Positions 43,001 to 49,734 of a DNA stretch of 64,000 nt are shown piece after piece. The stretch lies in contig LUCM01005553.1 of assembly GCA_008360955.1 (NCBI GenBank), positions 1 through 64,000 of the forward strand, read 5' to 3'. The DNA is from Fasciolopsis buskii. Taxonomy: Eukaryota > Platyhelminthes > Trematoda > Plagiorchiida > Fasciolidae. Position numbers and translations under genes: made by a program. Within the stretch, counting starts at the first letter, position 1. The number at the start of each line of letters is the position of its first letter. The notes beneath the pieces are model-generated. The model did not search any database and had not been told where the DNA came from. It saw nothing but the letters and a program-made list of their open reading frames with translations.

Positions 43001-44864
43001 CCGACTCGTTACCACACCTGACCTAATGTGACCATACGCAGTTTTATGCCACTCCGCGTTTCAAGGTCACAGTTGCTGGTCTCTCTCTTCACATGTCCTA
43101 GTGGCTATGGGATGTGCTCATTTCATTGCACTCATGCTTCAGGCATGCCATGTAAAAATTGTCGGCCCCACCTTCCAGCTGTTGTTCTTAGTTTTCGTGG
43201 ATTCACAATCAGTGAAATTATTTCTCTTGCCATATCTGCGTTCAACTCAAAATGTTAAACCTTGAGGTCGCTATACGCCTGCTATGCCCTTGTTATGAGT
43301 CACAAACAGTGTATATCCCCCACGCGCTAACCGGGACTGACGGTTGCAACTCGAGTAGTATAACCACTGCTACTCAGACTGTCTCCATACCGTTCGCTAA
43401 ACAGCAGCATCACGGGAACGGCCACCTGTCTGGTCGTCGTTTTTCGCAAATCCGCTCACAGTGGTCCGCTTCCGCGATAAAGGTGATAGTCATTGTTTTT
43501 CTTAAGTCAGTCGCTGTCATGCAGTTGCGTGACTTTTAATTGGGCATGTGTCATATGAATGTGTTCTTCAGTAGTCTTAGTTGGGCATTCTTTTTGGACA
43601 ACAACGTCGTCGCTTCGTGACAAATTTCTTGCATGGTCTTCTGAAGTTTTCAGCAGGTTCTGCTGTAAACGACATTTTCAACAGCTTTGGAAATTAATGT
43701 TAGTTGTAGTTCATGTTCATCGGTTCCGCAAACCTGCTGGTTGAGCCTAACTTTTAGATCGTAAATTTTTAGCACCAATCATGATAGTTTCGTTGCCTTA
43801 AAGAACTGAGGCCTAAGTGGTTCAGTAATTTCCTGTTGAGAATAATAAAGGTAGCGTGTAAGATTTTCAATTCATCAGAGTGGTACCAATGATTTTACGG
43901 TGTGCCTGTTTGTGACACCGTGCAGCCAGCATCAGGAATCACCAGGCGTGAGATGTATCTTTCAAGCCTCAATTGGCTGTTAGTCTAAGTTTGGGTATCA
44001 GACCACGCGGGCTGGCTCTGAACCACAGTTCTGTCATAGGTTTTGGAAAGCGACAGCTTATCGCACGTATTCTCACGCTTTACACTCCCTTGGGAAGCTT
44101 AGGTTATTTGCAACCTAGGAAAATGCAGTTGCTTCATTAGTTTTGGTGACAGAAAAATGTTCACAGCTGAAGTTCCAAGTTTTTTGTATTTAATGGGTTG
44201 TTAATTTTTTGGACGTTTAGATGATGCAAATGTCGTTTTGGGGTTTAAATCCACACTTCTTTTCCACATGCTTTTTCGGATTCTTATGATTGAACGCTGC
44301 TTCCTTTAGTTAGAAAATGACCTCGGAAAAAGTGGCTTGGTTTTCTTTCATCCCGTTTCGTTTCATCCAGTTGATCCCAGGTGAAATTTCGTTTGTTCCA
44401 ATTTAGTCGATAGACCGTATAAATGGGAACGTGTTTCTTTGGGCTTTTTCAAATTGGCCTAATCTGAATTGACGACAGGGATCTCGAGATCCGGTGATGA
44501 ATCCAAATTCCTACGCGTTTGCAGAGATCTCTTGTTGCAGTTAATTTTCACGGGTAACTAGCAATTTCCTGATGTATTATATTCTTTCTGTATGAGTTTG
44601 AACATTTATGCAATATTTCGGGAAGCTGGTCGCCAGAATTTCTTGTTTTCCGAGTATACAGACGACTGTCTGTGATGAAACCGTGGGATACTATGAGGCG
44701 GCAGTTAATAAAACACCATAGTGCCTTGGGCCACGCTTGTCTATCTGTCTGTCATTCCTCATTGCAGAGCCTTCTTGTGCATCGGAAGAAACGAATATGA
44801 AGAGGCGGCGAAACTGTTCCAACAGGTTCTTGATTTGGATCCGACCCACGTGGCCGTAAGTATC

Positions 44865-44922
<58 letters not shown>

Positions 44923-45630
44923 CCGGTTATGATGTATTCAAAAATTTCCTCTGATGATATCCTTAAGGCTCGAGTACTTGCTAGGCGTAGAGAAGCGTTG
45001 GTAAATACCATTGATTTATTTATAGGTTTCCCTTATTGGATCTGTTTGTGGACTGTAATAAGGCCAGACAAACATGGGTGACCTTGGACGTTCAGTCTGA
45101 CGTAAATTGGATAAATCTACACTTGGATCGAGGGTGTTTCATATAAAATCCTGCCCCGGCCTGGATCATGATTCTTTCCGAAATGTGTCGTGTCTTGGAG
45201 TCACAATTAAAGTTTTCCTAACCAGTGGATATTTAGTTAGAAATTCCAAAGATTCTTGAAGTAAGAAATCGCGGATGCCACCCCGAAAAGTCCAAAAAAT
45301 TACTGAAGGATAATGGCGGGCCACTATTCATTGGTGCTAGATTTTTAGCAAAATAAGCACCAGATTGTTGTGAACTAATTTCAATTTGGTCACGGTTACG
45401 ATAGACGTACGATGGTTGAAATGGGATATCTATTTAATTCATAGCATATTTGCTCACTAACTACCTCCAAAGCATGCGGTGTATTATCAAAAAGATTTGC
45501 CGGTTCTTGCTGAATAAAAGTAATACGAAATTATGTATTTGTTTTAGTAAGCTTCTGCGTACTGGAGAAGAAATTTTTCAAATGACACTTGTTACATGAG
45601 TTTCGACAAGATATATATATATATACATGG

Positions 45631-45662
<32 letters not shown>

Positions 45663-48600
45663 TACATATCGTCGATTGTGGCGCATTCAGAAATTTTCAC
45701 TGCTACCATCCTTAAATATGCAGTACTCGCTAGGTGCATAGAAGCATCAAAAAGTGCCATGAATTTATTTACAAGTTTCTTTTTCTATATCTATTTTTGC
45801 ACTGTAGTAAGGCCAGTTAAACATGGGCCACCTTAATTGTCTCGATAAAATTGCCTGGAAATGGGAAAACTAAACCCTACCGGAGCACGAACATTTTATA
45901 ACCTTTTTTCGAAGGGTTCCAGAGTTTACCCCGGCTTAATCTCATAAATGTCGCCGAATTCGCTTGTCCAGTGAAAGCACTTGTTTTATCGAGTATTCAT
46001 ACCCACGATTATGCACGTTTTTATAGGATAATTGTTAATTGGCGTGTTTTACGTTAACTGAGGTCTAACAGTCGTAGTTCATCACGAACAGAAAAGTTTT
46101 CCTTTAGGAAGTATCTTAATTTACATCGTAGCCGACTTTGCGCCAAGAAAGTTTGAGCGCGCTGCGTTAATCGCTTACATGAAAGTGAAGCAGTAATCGA
46201 GGAACATCAAAATCTTTCTACATCACATTGCAGCGGATAAGAAACTAATTTCAAAGCACCGGTTAATTTAAATATTTTGCTTAAATTTCTCCAGCATTTT
46301 AAAGTAAATGAGACCATGTTTCTCCTTTTAAACAAGCAAACCGTACCAAGAGCATAATCTTCGTGAGTGAAATCAATCATATCCGAAAGTGACCACAAAG
46401 TCACTTATATTCATAGTTAAATTTCACGACAGAGGTTCCTTCCTGTAATCCTGTCGCAGAATATTACCGATATTTCATCCACCTTTGTCCGGATGGAATA
46501 ACGTTTAAGCACCCCAAGTTTCATCCGCTATGTGGCATGAGTAAATCGCATAACAAAGCAAGGAATATAATTACGGTATAACGCTGGACGTCTCGATCTA
46601 AGGACCCGTTAATTTTGTTGATAGATAAATTTCATGTGGTGACTTGCGAAAACGGACATTTCTAGAGGGAAACTCTCCGGCAAAGTTGTCTTGCTTTCTT
46701 ATTCCTGTCCAACTGGTTCACTCTCACACGAATAAGAAATAGCAAATCCTTACCAAGAAATAAAAATCGAGAACACTGCGGATAGGGAGATAATAATAAT
46801 AATAATAATAATATGTAAAACTTCGGTGTCTGCCAAATAGGTTCAATATTACGCTCTATCGGAATTCAGTAAACATGTTTTCCCGAGTGGGGTGGTTGTC
46901 TTCCAGTCTGACGTGAATCGAGAAAAAGAACAATTAGGTGCAGGGTGTGCTTCATAAAAAATCAAGTTCCGTTCTGAATCTTGATTTTATCGAAAAGGTG
47001 CTTCATGTTGTGGCGTGATAATTGAACGAGATACCTAACCAGTTGATACTGACTTCGAAATTCGAAAGCTTCCCGAAGTATGAAGTAAAAGTGACCTTAC
47101 CTGGGAAGTCTTGGGAGCCCTATGAAAATGACCTAAATAGTGCTGAACGATAGTAGCGGGCCCATCGATTCCCACTTCATTGGTGCTGGATTCCTAGGAA
47201 TACACGCACCAGTGTTTTGAATTAAACTCACTTTGTTCTTTTTAACGTGCTCGTGATGCGTTATTGTTAGGATTTACTTAGGATGTTCACAACAACAATG
47301 TTGACTAAATTCCTAACCTATTTGATCATTAGATAACTTCAGACCATGCGAGGTATTGTCTAAAAGATTCACCAGTTCTCGCTGAATAAAAGGAACAAAA
47401 TTTTAAGTATCCACTTCCCTCTGCTGCTGCCTCCTTCAGTGGAAATCGCTCAAGTGACGCTTATTGCATGAGTTTCGGCAAGACTCGCGTTCCTCCATAA
47501 ACTGTTGTTCAGCTTGACCGCCCAGACCATAGTAGGCCTGTTTATTCTAGTATACACTCCTAGCCTTTGCTCAATCAAGCATGATCTAGAGAACAGTAAC
47601 ATGGTGATGATCACGTGATTAGCTCATGCGCCTCTTTAGGGAAACCTTTTCGCTTCGGTGGGGTACGACTAAGAGCAATGGTCTTATTTCGGTGACTGGG
47701 CACACTCGTATCGTCATAACGCCGCCAACAAACTTGTGGTATTTCGTAAGCCAACCCTTGTTAGACCAAAACGCACCACGCAATCGACAGTACCGTTGCT
47801 AAACCTAAGATCACCTTACACAGGACTAACCTTTATCAGCAACATAGGGAACGGTTTAGATGGGATGTAGCTCTTCCCTGAGTGTCGGCTAGAAATCAGA
47901 CTTAGAAGATGAAATATCTCTAGGGATGTTTTGTACACTTCGATGGATCTTTTTTCGAATGCTGTATGCAAACGTTCACCCTTTGGTATATAGCTCGCTC
48001 AGTGGTCAATTAATGTGCCCAAACATGACGGTCATTAACCAAAGTTAATTCTGAATTCGTCTTCAATGGCTTTCTTTTCAGTCTGTTTTTGTAGCTTCGC
48101 TCATGGTACCAGGTGCAAATAAGGATCTGCGAAAAATGGTTTATCTTTTTGCCAGCTTACTCGAATTCGTCACATGAATGCATTCATAATGGCTCATTAT
48201 TAAGTAATGAATGACTTACCACTACCTTGTTGATACTTTGATAATGGAATATGAACAAATCTTCCATCTCGATTGTGCATGACAGTCTAACAAAATTGAA
48301 TCACTTACTAAAAAGCAGCTCTTTAACTGCGTCTGTCACATCGTGTAAGCGATGTGTCAACCTGGGTCAATCTGATTTTCATTTTCATCTGATCTTTTTC
48401 GGATTTTAGGCAGCAAATAATATGGCTGTGTGCGGTTTATATCTCGGACAGCTGGCTACTGCAATTCGACTTTTAGAAACGCTAAACACGACCGGTCTAA
48501 CAGGAGCTCCGGTACGTTTGGACACTATCCATGCACAGTCTATCTCCTCAGGACTGTTCAGTAGCATCGGTGCCCTTCAACAATCTGCGGGGTACGCAGA

Positions 48601-48787
48601 ATCGGTGACGAGTAGTAGTCGTCGTTTTTGTTTGCATGACACGTTGGTCTTCAATTTGGCCGTTCTTTATGAGGTCGAATCGGAACGGGCAACGACGAAA
48701 AAACTGCGCCTGCTGGAGCATCTGGCCAGTTTACCTGGGGAACCGGTTAACGTGTCTTCTATCAAGTTGCCGGTACAAGCAAGCTGA
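12900..48787 (+). CDS. TRAPPC12: TRAPPC12, 3' part of the gene (gene body across five exons)
   Basis: TRAPPC12 is a TPR subunit of the metazoan TRAPP III-type vesicle-tethering complex, working in ER-to-Golgi transport, Golgi integrity and autophagy. Joined in order, five exons give a collinear match, from memory, to the C-terminal half of the vertebrate protein: the GSMVPFS..LHAELP..LG block, a W-x-x-R TPR helix region, the GDIKTAEKYF repeat, the AFLHLGQNNFAEAHRFF repeat, the ANNNAAVCLLYLG repeat and the LH.SVLFNL.TMYELES end. Exons are 12900-13012, 21513-21694, 28348-28448, 44768-44855 and 48410-48787. All have GT-AG borders and agreeing phases except between the first two, where an exon is missing from this model. 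Upstream exons were not found. The introns are 3.6 to 16 kb and full of retroelements. Confidence 0.88.
13070..13130. repeat. (AT)n microsatellite, interrupted
   Basis: Runs of AT broken by GT and GATAG units, about 60 bp downstream of the exon donor at 13013. Confidence 0.9.
13131..13800 (+). other. TRAPPC12 intron sequence, nothing recognised
   Basis: An 82-codon frame (13522-13770) has no recognised motif and does not resemble the missing TRAPPC12 segment. The left edge of the reversed CR1-like element is uncertain and may reach into this stretch. Confidence 0.4.
13800..16560 (-). mobile_element. CR1-like non-LTR retrotransposon remnant, reversed
   Basis: Read on the minus strand from 16560 downward: a 5' part (RTRTGWQAALKC near 16440-16400) homologous to the 3.5 kb copy; endonuclease start (LRSTNISTLLTKLSHLSL near 16370-16320, then HTCEISIQKSWLNLHV); later endonuclease (DLTGLSISPTRGNSTLGRI near 15900-15840); reverse transcriptase block AFDSVPRSLFRRKLEQFGSP near 14800-14735, then FTNRTQCR; and a C-terminal part (LSLIHDCPLRSDLNLNLSKC near 14465-14405, then LRRSSHISNCIKYLRRL). 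Multiple stops and a stretch without the YADD box show that it is dead. It sits antisense inside a TRAPPC12 intron. Confidence 0.82.
16561..19559 (+). other. TRAPPC12 intron sequence, no gene recognised
   Basis: Short frames only. The stretch contains two nearly repeated phrases (TTGCCGAATCCGGAAA-like at about 17120 and TTGCCGAATCCGAAA at about 17319). At 17200-17220 it has a motif, TTGCATGAGTTTCGACAGGA, that recurs at the ends of the duplicated segment near 45.6 and 47.5 kb. At least one TRAPPC12 exon must lie between 13013 and 21512, so it may be hidden here. Confidence 0.5.
19560..19930 (-). repeat. Interspersed repeat family A, diverged copy
   Basis: The reverse complement shares with the 20.4 kb copy the blocks CCAAACCAACCAC, ATTCACCGGTC, the AGTCAACCCTTTACTTCGGT region (TCAACCCTCTATTTCGCTTT in the other copy) and GGGCATCCGGGTAGTA. 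Similarity is clearly lower than between the two young copies. It lies 500 bp upstream of, and inverted relative to, the 20430 copy. Confidence 0.75.
20430..21071 (+). repeat. Interspersed repeat family A, young copy 1
   Basis: A unit of about 620-640 bp starts with GTCGGAGGTAGGTATC and ends shortly after TTGTTTTCATCCTTC. It is nearly identical, in inverted orientation, to 36810-37461: a 77-codon frame inside (20658-20888 here; 37002-37232 reversed there) encodes the same residues throughout, and only a few base differences were seen over the aligned length. The frame has no known motif and does not survive in the diverged copies, so it is taken as non-coding. No terminal inverted repeat or poly(A) tail is obvious, so the element class is unknown. 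Confidence 0.9.
21072..21512 (+). other. TRAPPC12 intron end before the W-x-x-R exon
   Basis: A 97-codon frame (21107-21400, +) has no motif. The 3' end has a pyrimidine-rich stretch (TCTTTCTTTGCGTCTTG) before the acceptor AG at 21511-21512. Confidence 0.5.
21513..21694 (+). CDS. TRAPPC12: TRAPPC12 exon (TPR, NIWIRRQVRV to IYLQ)
   Basis: After one base from a previous exon the frame reads SMNIWIRRQVRVLSSCLSI, YLSESDYQAAIDTVHQL and, at the end, GIMGRIYLQ. From W to the DY pair it aligns with the vertebrate protein over 22 residues with no gap (W-x-x-R...CLLLMKDY), and its end matches LLSGIGRISLQ. It contributes one TPR and the first helix of the next. Acceptor AG is at 21511-21512; the donor is CAA/GTAGGT with GT at 21695. 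It enters in phase 1 and leaves in phase 0. The entering phase disagrees with the previous exon found, which ends in phase 0. Confidence 0.88.
21695..26849 (+). other. TRAPPC12 intron, 5' part, mostly unassigned
   Basis: Apart from the tRNA-like repeat near 22.3 kb I recognise nothing. A 158-codon minus-strand frame (23667-24143) is the longest, with no domain match and no splice support; frames of this length are expected a few times by chance in 64 kb. Short frames at 24902-25174 and 25468-25671 (+) are also unassigned. Confidence 0.5.
22305..22400 (+). repeat. tRNA-like sequence, probable SINE head
   Basis: An A box-like TGGTTAGCAG begins at 22314, and a good B box, GGTTCGAATTC, lies at 22364-22374, about 50 bp downstream. 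The flanks do not fold into a full tRNA by eye, so this looks like a tRNA-derived SINE or tRNA pseudogene. It differs from family S. Confidence 0.4.
26850..27420 (+). mobile_element. RTE-like retrotransposon fragment (RT N-terminal part)
   Basis: Frames on the + strand read VSLPIREVITAVLHNLNNE, then MAVGDIIGRNCIKSLFDAF (26965-27075), then PFPKKVDKKKTSNFCGSSLI and DPTAMAFCMLLLLRL (27124-27225). This matches the RTE linker before the RT domain and the usual FKKGDK...NYRGISLI..A.K motif, with frame changes. Later RT motifs are not seen. It lies in the sense orientation inside the TRAPPC12 intron. Confidence 0.7.
27421..28347 (+). other. TRAPPC12 intron end before the GDLENA exon
   Basis: No gene recognised. 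The acceptor AG at 28346-28347 has only a modest pyrimidine tract (CACTCATGTTCCCTGAAG). Confidence 0.5.
28348..28448 (+). CDS. TRAPPC12: TRAPPC12 exon (TPR, MGDLENARAYFERAL)
   Basis: The frame reads MGDLENARAYFERALVDSDP, then RKQPILGLQKLLNQ, corresponding to the vertebrate TPR starting IGDIKTAEKYF. The first residue is internal, not a translation start. The donor is CA/GTACGT with GT at 28449. It enters in phase 0, matching the previous exon end, and leaves in phase 2, matching the next exon, which supplies the third base of a glutamine codon. Across this exon and the next the worm protein is only about one residue longer than the vertebrate one. Confidence 0.88.
28667..28689. repeat. (TA)n microsatellite
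   Basis: Eleven or so perfect TA units in the intron. Confidence 0.9.
28690..30000 (+). other. TRAPPC12 intron, nothing recognised
   Basis: No frame longer than about 65 codons with a recognisable motif, and no repeat shared with other parts of the window was noticed. Confidence 0.5.
30001..30131. repeat. Compound microsatellite (TATG)n-(TG)n-(TA)n
   Basis: Imperfect TATG and TGCA units to about 30075, then GTGTGTG, then long TA runs interrupted by TAATA to 30130. The frames predicted across it are tyrosine, isoleucine and valine artefacts of the repeat. Confidence 0.92.
30199..30860 (+). repeat. Interspersed repeat family A, diverged full-length copy
   Basis: Starts TGGTCGAGGTTGGTATCTTA and keeps the order of family blocks: CTCTGAGTTGG, a CCAACCACCGG block, TTGAACATTACTCACTGG, GGGTTACGTGAC, TTTGGGTTAGATC, CTACTTCGGTTTGAGCA and TCATTGTTTTCGTCCTTC near its end. 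It is full length but clearly older than the 20.4 and 37 kb copies. It has a run of eight C at about 30640. Confidence 0.85.
30861..31599 (+). other. TRAPPC12 intron, nothing recognised
   Basis: No coding or repeat signal that I can name. Confidence 0.5.
31600..34560 (-). mobile_element. RTE-like non-LTR retrotransposon, nearly full-length but dead
   Basis: Read on the minus strand from 34560 downward: endonuclease start (PLNLGSLNIRTL near 34230), endonuclease body (PLDWISVNGRLCTVRLQGSV near 33965, then RSLFVISAYISTDCSADMQK), linker (LLGLMERDRQLHDCKELNKI near 33210), RT start (NHCGISLIPIVNKVFAFIML near 32790), REQRAGFYPGRGCVDQIFTL near 32690, FLDLEDAFDSVDRTALFSAL, PISPFLFNFVMLEVV, an intact catalytic YADD at 32266-32277, and the C-terminal tail FTYLGICVSNDGSSAVEVNT, LWRRPGISLKLKGRVYCAAV, SVLLYGCEIWSM. 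Stops and frameshifts in endonuclease and RT make it inactive. The 3' end is lost: homology breaks after LTEW near 31670, and no tandem tail is seen. Confidence 0.88.
34640..34865 (+). repeat. Interspersed repeat family B, partial copy 3
   Basis: Matches the distal half of the 35.6 kb copy: CTTTCACTCATTTTTTTCGA, GCCAGCTCAAAT, then GAC(C)AAGAGACTACTTCG, CTTCGGCTTC and AGCCATCCTG..TAGCTCG. About 700 bp from the second copy and in the same orientation. Confidence 0.75.
34870..35500 (-). mobile_element. RTE-like endonuclease fragment
   Basis: On the minus strand the translation reads RGSESTIVCVQLDRTVLHMS near 35235, VVSIVSINAPTDFNSFEAKN near 35155, then CRKLSRLPRSLR and DIAGDFKANTDT near 35040, matching the core of an RTE endonuclease (the SAYAPTD and AGDFNAQ region), followed by QLIHVCSEH. 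In-frame stops are present. It is flanked on both sides by repeat family B copies on the other strand. Confidence 0.65.
35560..36135 (+). repeat. Interspersed repeat family B, copy 2
   Basis: Inverted match to 9165-9745, by eye well over 80 percent identical outside small indels, and carrying an extra segment of about 28 bp after CGATACTCCGCGG. The end (GCCATCCTGCTTAGCTCGCT) is shared with the partial copy at 34.6-34.9 kb. Confidence 0.85.
36136..36809 (+). other. TRAPPC12 intron, nothing recognised
   Basis: No motif-bearing frame. A short TA-rich run (GATATATATATTTATATG) lies at 36800, next to the end of repeat A. Confidence 0.45.
36810..37461 (-). repeat. Interspersed repeat family A, young copy 2 (inverted)
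   Basis: Reverse complement of the 20430-21071 copy with only scattered differences, such as GTGTCTCAAG for GTATCTTAGG near the start and GGATGGCC for GGGTGGCC near the end. A 120-bp section checked base by base was identical. Both copies lie within the TRAPPC12 transcription unit. Confidence 0.9.
37462..41079 (+). other. TRAPPC12 intron, mostly unassigned
   Basis: Two longer frames occur, 38057-38497 (+, 146 codons) and 39868-40287 (-, 139 codons). Neither has a family match or convincing splice borders. A B box-like GGGTTCGAGCCCGAG lies at about 39667 without a clear A box. Confidence 0.5.
39868..40287 (-). other. Unassigned 139-codon minus-strand frame
   Basis: The frame has a balanced, non-repetitive composition (for example SYWSDSVPSPNFISHGFAS and AVGLCYAQPDDRWNFPVALI near its end), more protein-like than most frames here. 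No good acceptor precedes it, no promoter or poly(A) signal was found, and I recognise no family. It may be part of an unknown mobile element or a chance frame inside the intron of TRAPPC12. Confidence 0.2.
41080..41340 (-). repeat. tRNA-derived SINE, family S copy 2
   Basis: On the minus strand: A box-like GGTCAAGTGGA at 41330-41320, perfect B box GGTTCGAATCC at 41303-41293, then a body shared with the 42.9 kb copy (AGATGGTAACTCGCTGT, GTTACCAAACGTGACCTAAT, TAGTTTTATG and CAATGGCTATGGGATAAATC) and an end with TTGCATTCATCC. This copy has the best preserved promoter of the three. Confidence 0.82.
41341..42889 (+). other. TRAPPC12 intron, nothing recognised
   Basis: Short frames only. Confidence 0.5.
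42890..43180 (+). repeat. tRNA-derived SINE, family S copy 3
   Basis: The head has AAGTGGATTTGGTGGATTAA (degraded A box) and B box GATTCGAATTCC near 42944. The body follows in the same order as in the other two copies: GAGTAGATGGCAACTTGCTG, CGACTCGTTACCACACCTGA, CAGTTTTATGCC, GGTCACAGTTGCTGGTCTCT, GTGGCTATGGGATGTGC and CACTCATGCTTCAGGCATGC. Confidence 0.82.
43181..44767 (+). other. TRAPPC12 intron end, nothing recognised
   Basis: No gene recognised. The 3' end has a good pyrimidine tract and acceptor (CTGTCTGTCATTCCTCATTG, then CAG at 44765-44767). Confidence 0.55.
44768..44855 (+). CDS. TRAPPC12: TRAPPC12 exon (TPR, AFLCIGRNEYEEAAKLF)
   Basis: Its first base completes a glutamine codon begun in the 28348 exon. 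It then reads AFLCIGRNEYEEAAKLFQQV and LDLDPTHVA, a canonical TPR helix pair (small residue at G, Y and A, and the conserved P near the end), matching AFLHLGQNNFAEAHRFF...LRMDPRNAV in vertebrates. The donor is GCC/GTAAGT with GT at 44856. It enters in phase 2 and leaves in phase 0. A long TA tract begins only about 12 bp after the donor. Confidence 0.93.
44867..44921. repeat. (TA)n microsatellite next to a 5' splice site
   Basis: About 27 perfect TA units, starting 12 bp into the intron. Confidence 0.95.
44930..45090 (+). repeat. Intron duplication, block X copy 1
   Basis: Shares with 45690-45840 the order AAATTT(T)C..CTG..GATATCCTTAA, a TACTTGCTAGGCGTAGAGAA block, TTGATTTATTTATAGGTTTC and GACTGTAATAAGGCCAGACA followed by AACATGGG. 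Both copies come directly after a TA tract. Confidence 0.75.
45090..45610 (+). repeat. Intron duplication, block Y copy 1
   Basis: Similar to 46890-47490: CAGTCTGACGTAAATTG against CAGTCTGACGTGAATCG, then GGGTGTTTCATA, CCTAACCAGT, TTCATTGGTGCTAGATT, GCATGCGGTGTATTATC, TTGCTGAATAAAAG and a terminal TTACATGAGTTTCGACAAGA. Diverged, with indels. Confidence 0.75.
45612..45662. repeat. (TA)n microsatellite, interrupted
   Basis: TA runs broken by CATGG and GTA, sitting at the junction between block Y copy 1 and block X copy 2. Confidence 0.92.
45690..45840 (+). repeat. Intron duplication, block X copy 2
   Basis: Second copy of the segment at 44930-45090: CGCTAGGTGCATAGAAGCAT, TGAATTTATTTACAAGTTTC, CACTGTAGTAAGGCCAGTTA and AACATGGGCCACCTT. 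Confidence 0.75.
45841..46789 (+). other. TRAPPC12 intron between duplication blocks, nothing recognised
   Basis: Unique sequence separating block X copy 2 from block Y copy 2. Either an insertion split the second unit or the intervening part of the first unit was lost. Confidence 0.45.
46791..46814. repeat. (TAA)n microsatellite
   Basis: Eight or so TAA units. Confidence 0.9.
46890..47490 (+). repeat. Intron duplication, block Y copy 2
   Basis: Second, diverged copy of 45090-45610, ending TTGCATGAGTTTCGGCAAGA at about 47464-47483. The same end motif occurs alone at 17200-17220, so block Y may be an interspersed repeat. Confidence 0.72.
47491..48409 (+). other. Last TRAPPC12 intron, 3' part
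   Basis: No gene recognised. It ends in a strong T-rich acceptor (TCTGATCTTTTTCGGATTTT, then AG at 48408-48409). Confidence 0.6.
48410..48787 (+). CDS. TRAPPC12: TRAPPC12 last exon (C-terminal TPR and stop)
   Basis: It reads AANNMAVCGLYLGQLATAIR, then LLE, a serine-rich stretch of about 50 residues, CLHDTLVFNLAVLYEVESER, and ends with SSIKLPVQAS and TGA at 48785-48787. The two ends match the vertebrate C-terminus (ANNNAAVCLLYLGKL and HESVLFNLTTMYELESSR...QCLKLA) closely. The vertebrate protein has only about ten residues where this one has about fifty, so there is an insertion of roughly 40 residues between two TPR helices, within one uninterrupted exon. Acceptor AG is at 48408-48409; phase 0. 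Confidence 0.95.
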   Translation, partial: AANNMAVCGLYLGQLATAIRLLETLNTTGLTGAPVRLDTIHAQSISSGLFSSIGALQQSAGYAESVTSSSRRFCLHDTLVFNLAVLYEVESERATTKKLRLLEHLASLPGEPVNVSSIKLPVQAS

Positions 48788-49463
48788 CGCGTTCTCATCG
48801 ATCTGCTAACAATTCAACCTGAATTAATTTGATACTTCTACGTTCCTTTGCATATCCACTATGGTCAACGCATCTCGCGTGAATTGCGGCTTTGCGACTT
48901 TTACTCATCTTCAACTGTTTTTCAACATACTTTGTTTCTTAGTCAATGGTGTTTTTTGTTGGTCTACTGGCTTGGCGGAATTTAATGGTCGATAGAGTTC
49001 ATTGCCTTTTTGTTACACGAATTAATGCTGTGTGTGGTGGAAAGGGTGTCTCCTGGTCTTTAGAGCCTATAGCACTGGGTCAGCCCGTAATCATGACTCT
49101 CAAACGTAAAGCAGCCTAAAACAACGTAAATCTTCAGCAGATTAAGCGGAGGGACGGTAATTTGCTATATCGATTCTCTGGATGATCACACTCACGTGTA
49201 GAGCTAGCAATGCAGTTCAGATGTATGCTGAACACCCTCAGTAAGTCACATAGCACGGACCTGCCGTCAATAATCAATAGAAATGAAATGTCTGTAGTGT
49301 TGCAAAATCTGGTCGCGAAGTGCTGCCACTGATTCCGAGTTCACTTTACTTCATATGTCTCAATTTCATCCGGCACTCAGAACAGTGCCGCATGCTGCCT
49401 GGCTCATCCCCAGGCTACGGCTAAGGGAATGATCAACAATATTCGTGGTTAGTCGTGAATAAA
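48788..49463 (+). promoter_or_regulatory. Possible TRAPPC12 3' UTR with AATAAA at 49458-49463
   Basis: The first clear AATAAA noticed after the stop lies at 49458-49463, about 670 bp downstream. No transcript evidence is available, and an earlier variant signal could be used instead. No conserved element was recognised in between. Confidence 0.35.
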
Positions 49464-49734
49464 GTGAACTCAAGTTCATCGAATGAGCGGTTCCAATCAA
49501 GCAACAGGCAGTGTCGAGAGCATGTTGCGTTTTTGTCCAATACCACAAGTCCGTTGGTGGTGTTGTGACATGACAAATGTGGCTCTCCGGAGAAATAAGG
49601 CTATTGCTCTTCGTCATGTTCCACCGACGTGGCGAGGTTTACTGTTTCTGTTTTTCAATGGATTTGTCTTTCTAATCCTTCCATGAAGCTTCATCTACGC
49701 CATTTTGGGACCCTGAGGTTGTTGTTTCTGATCT

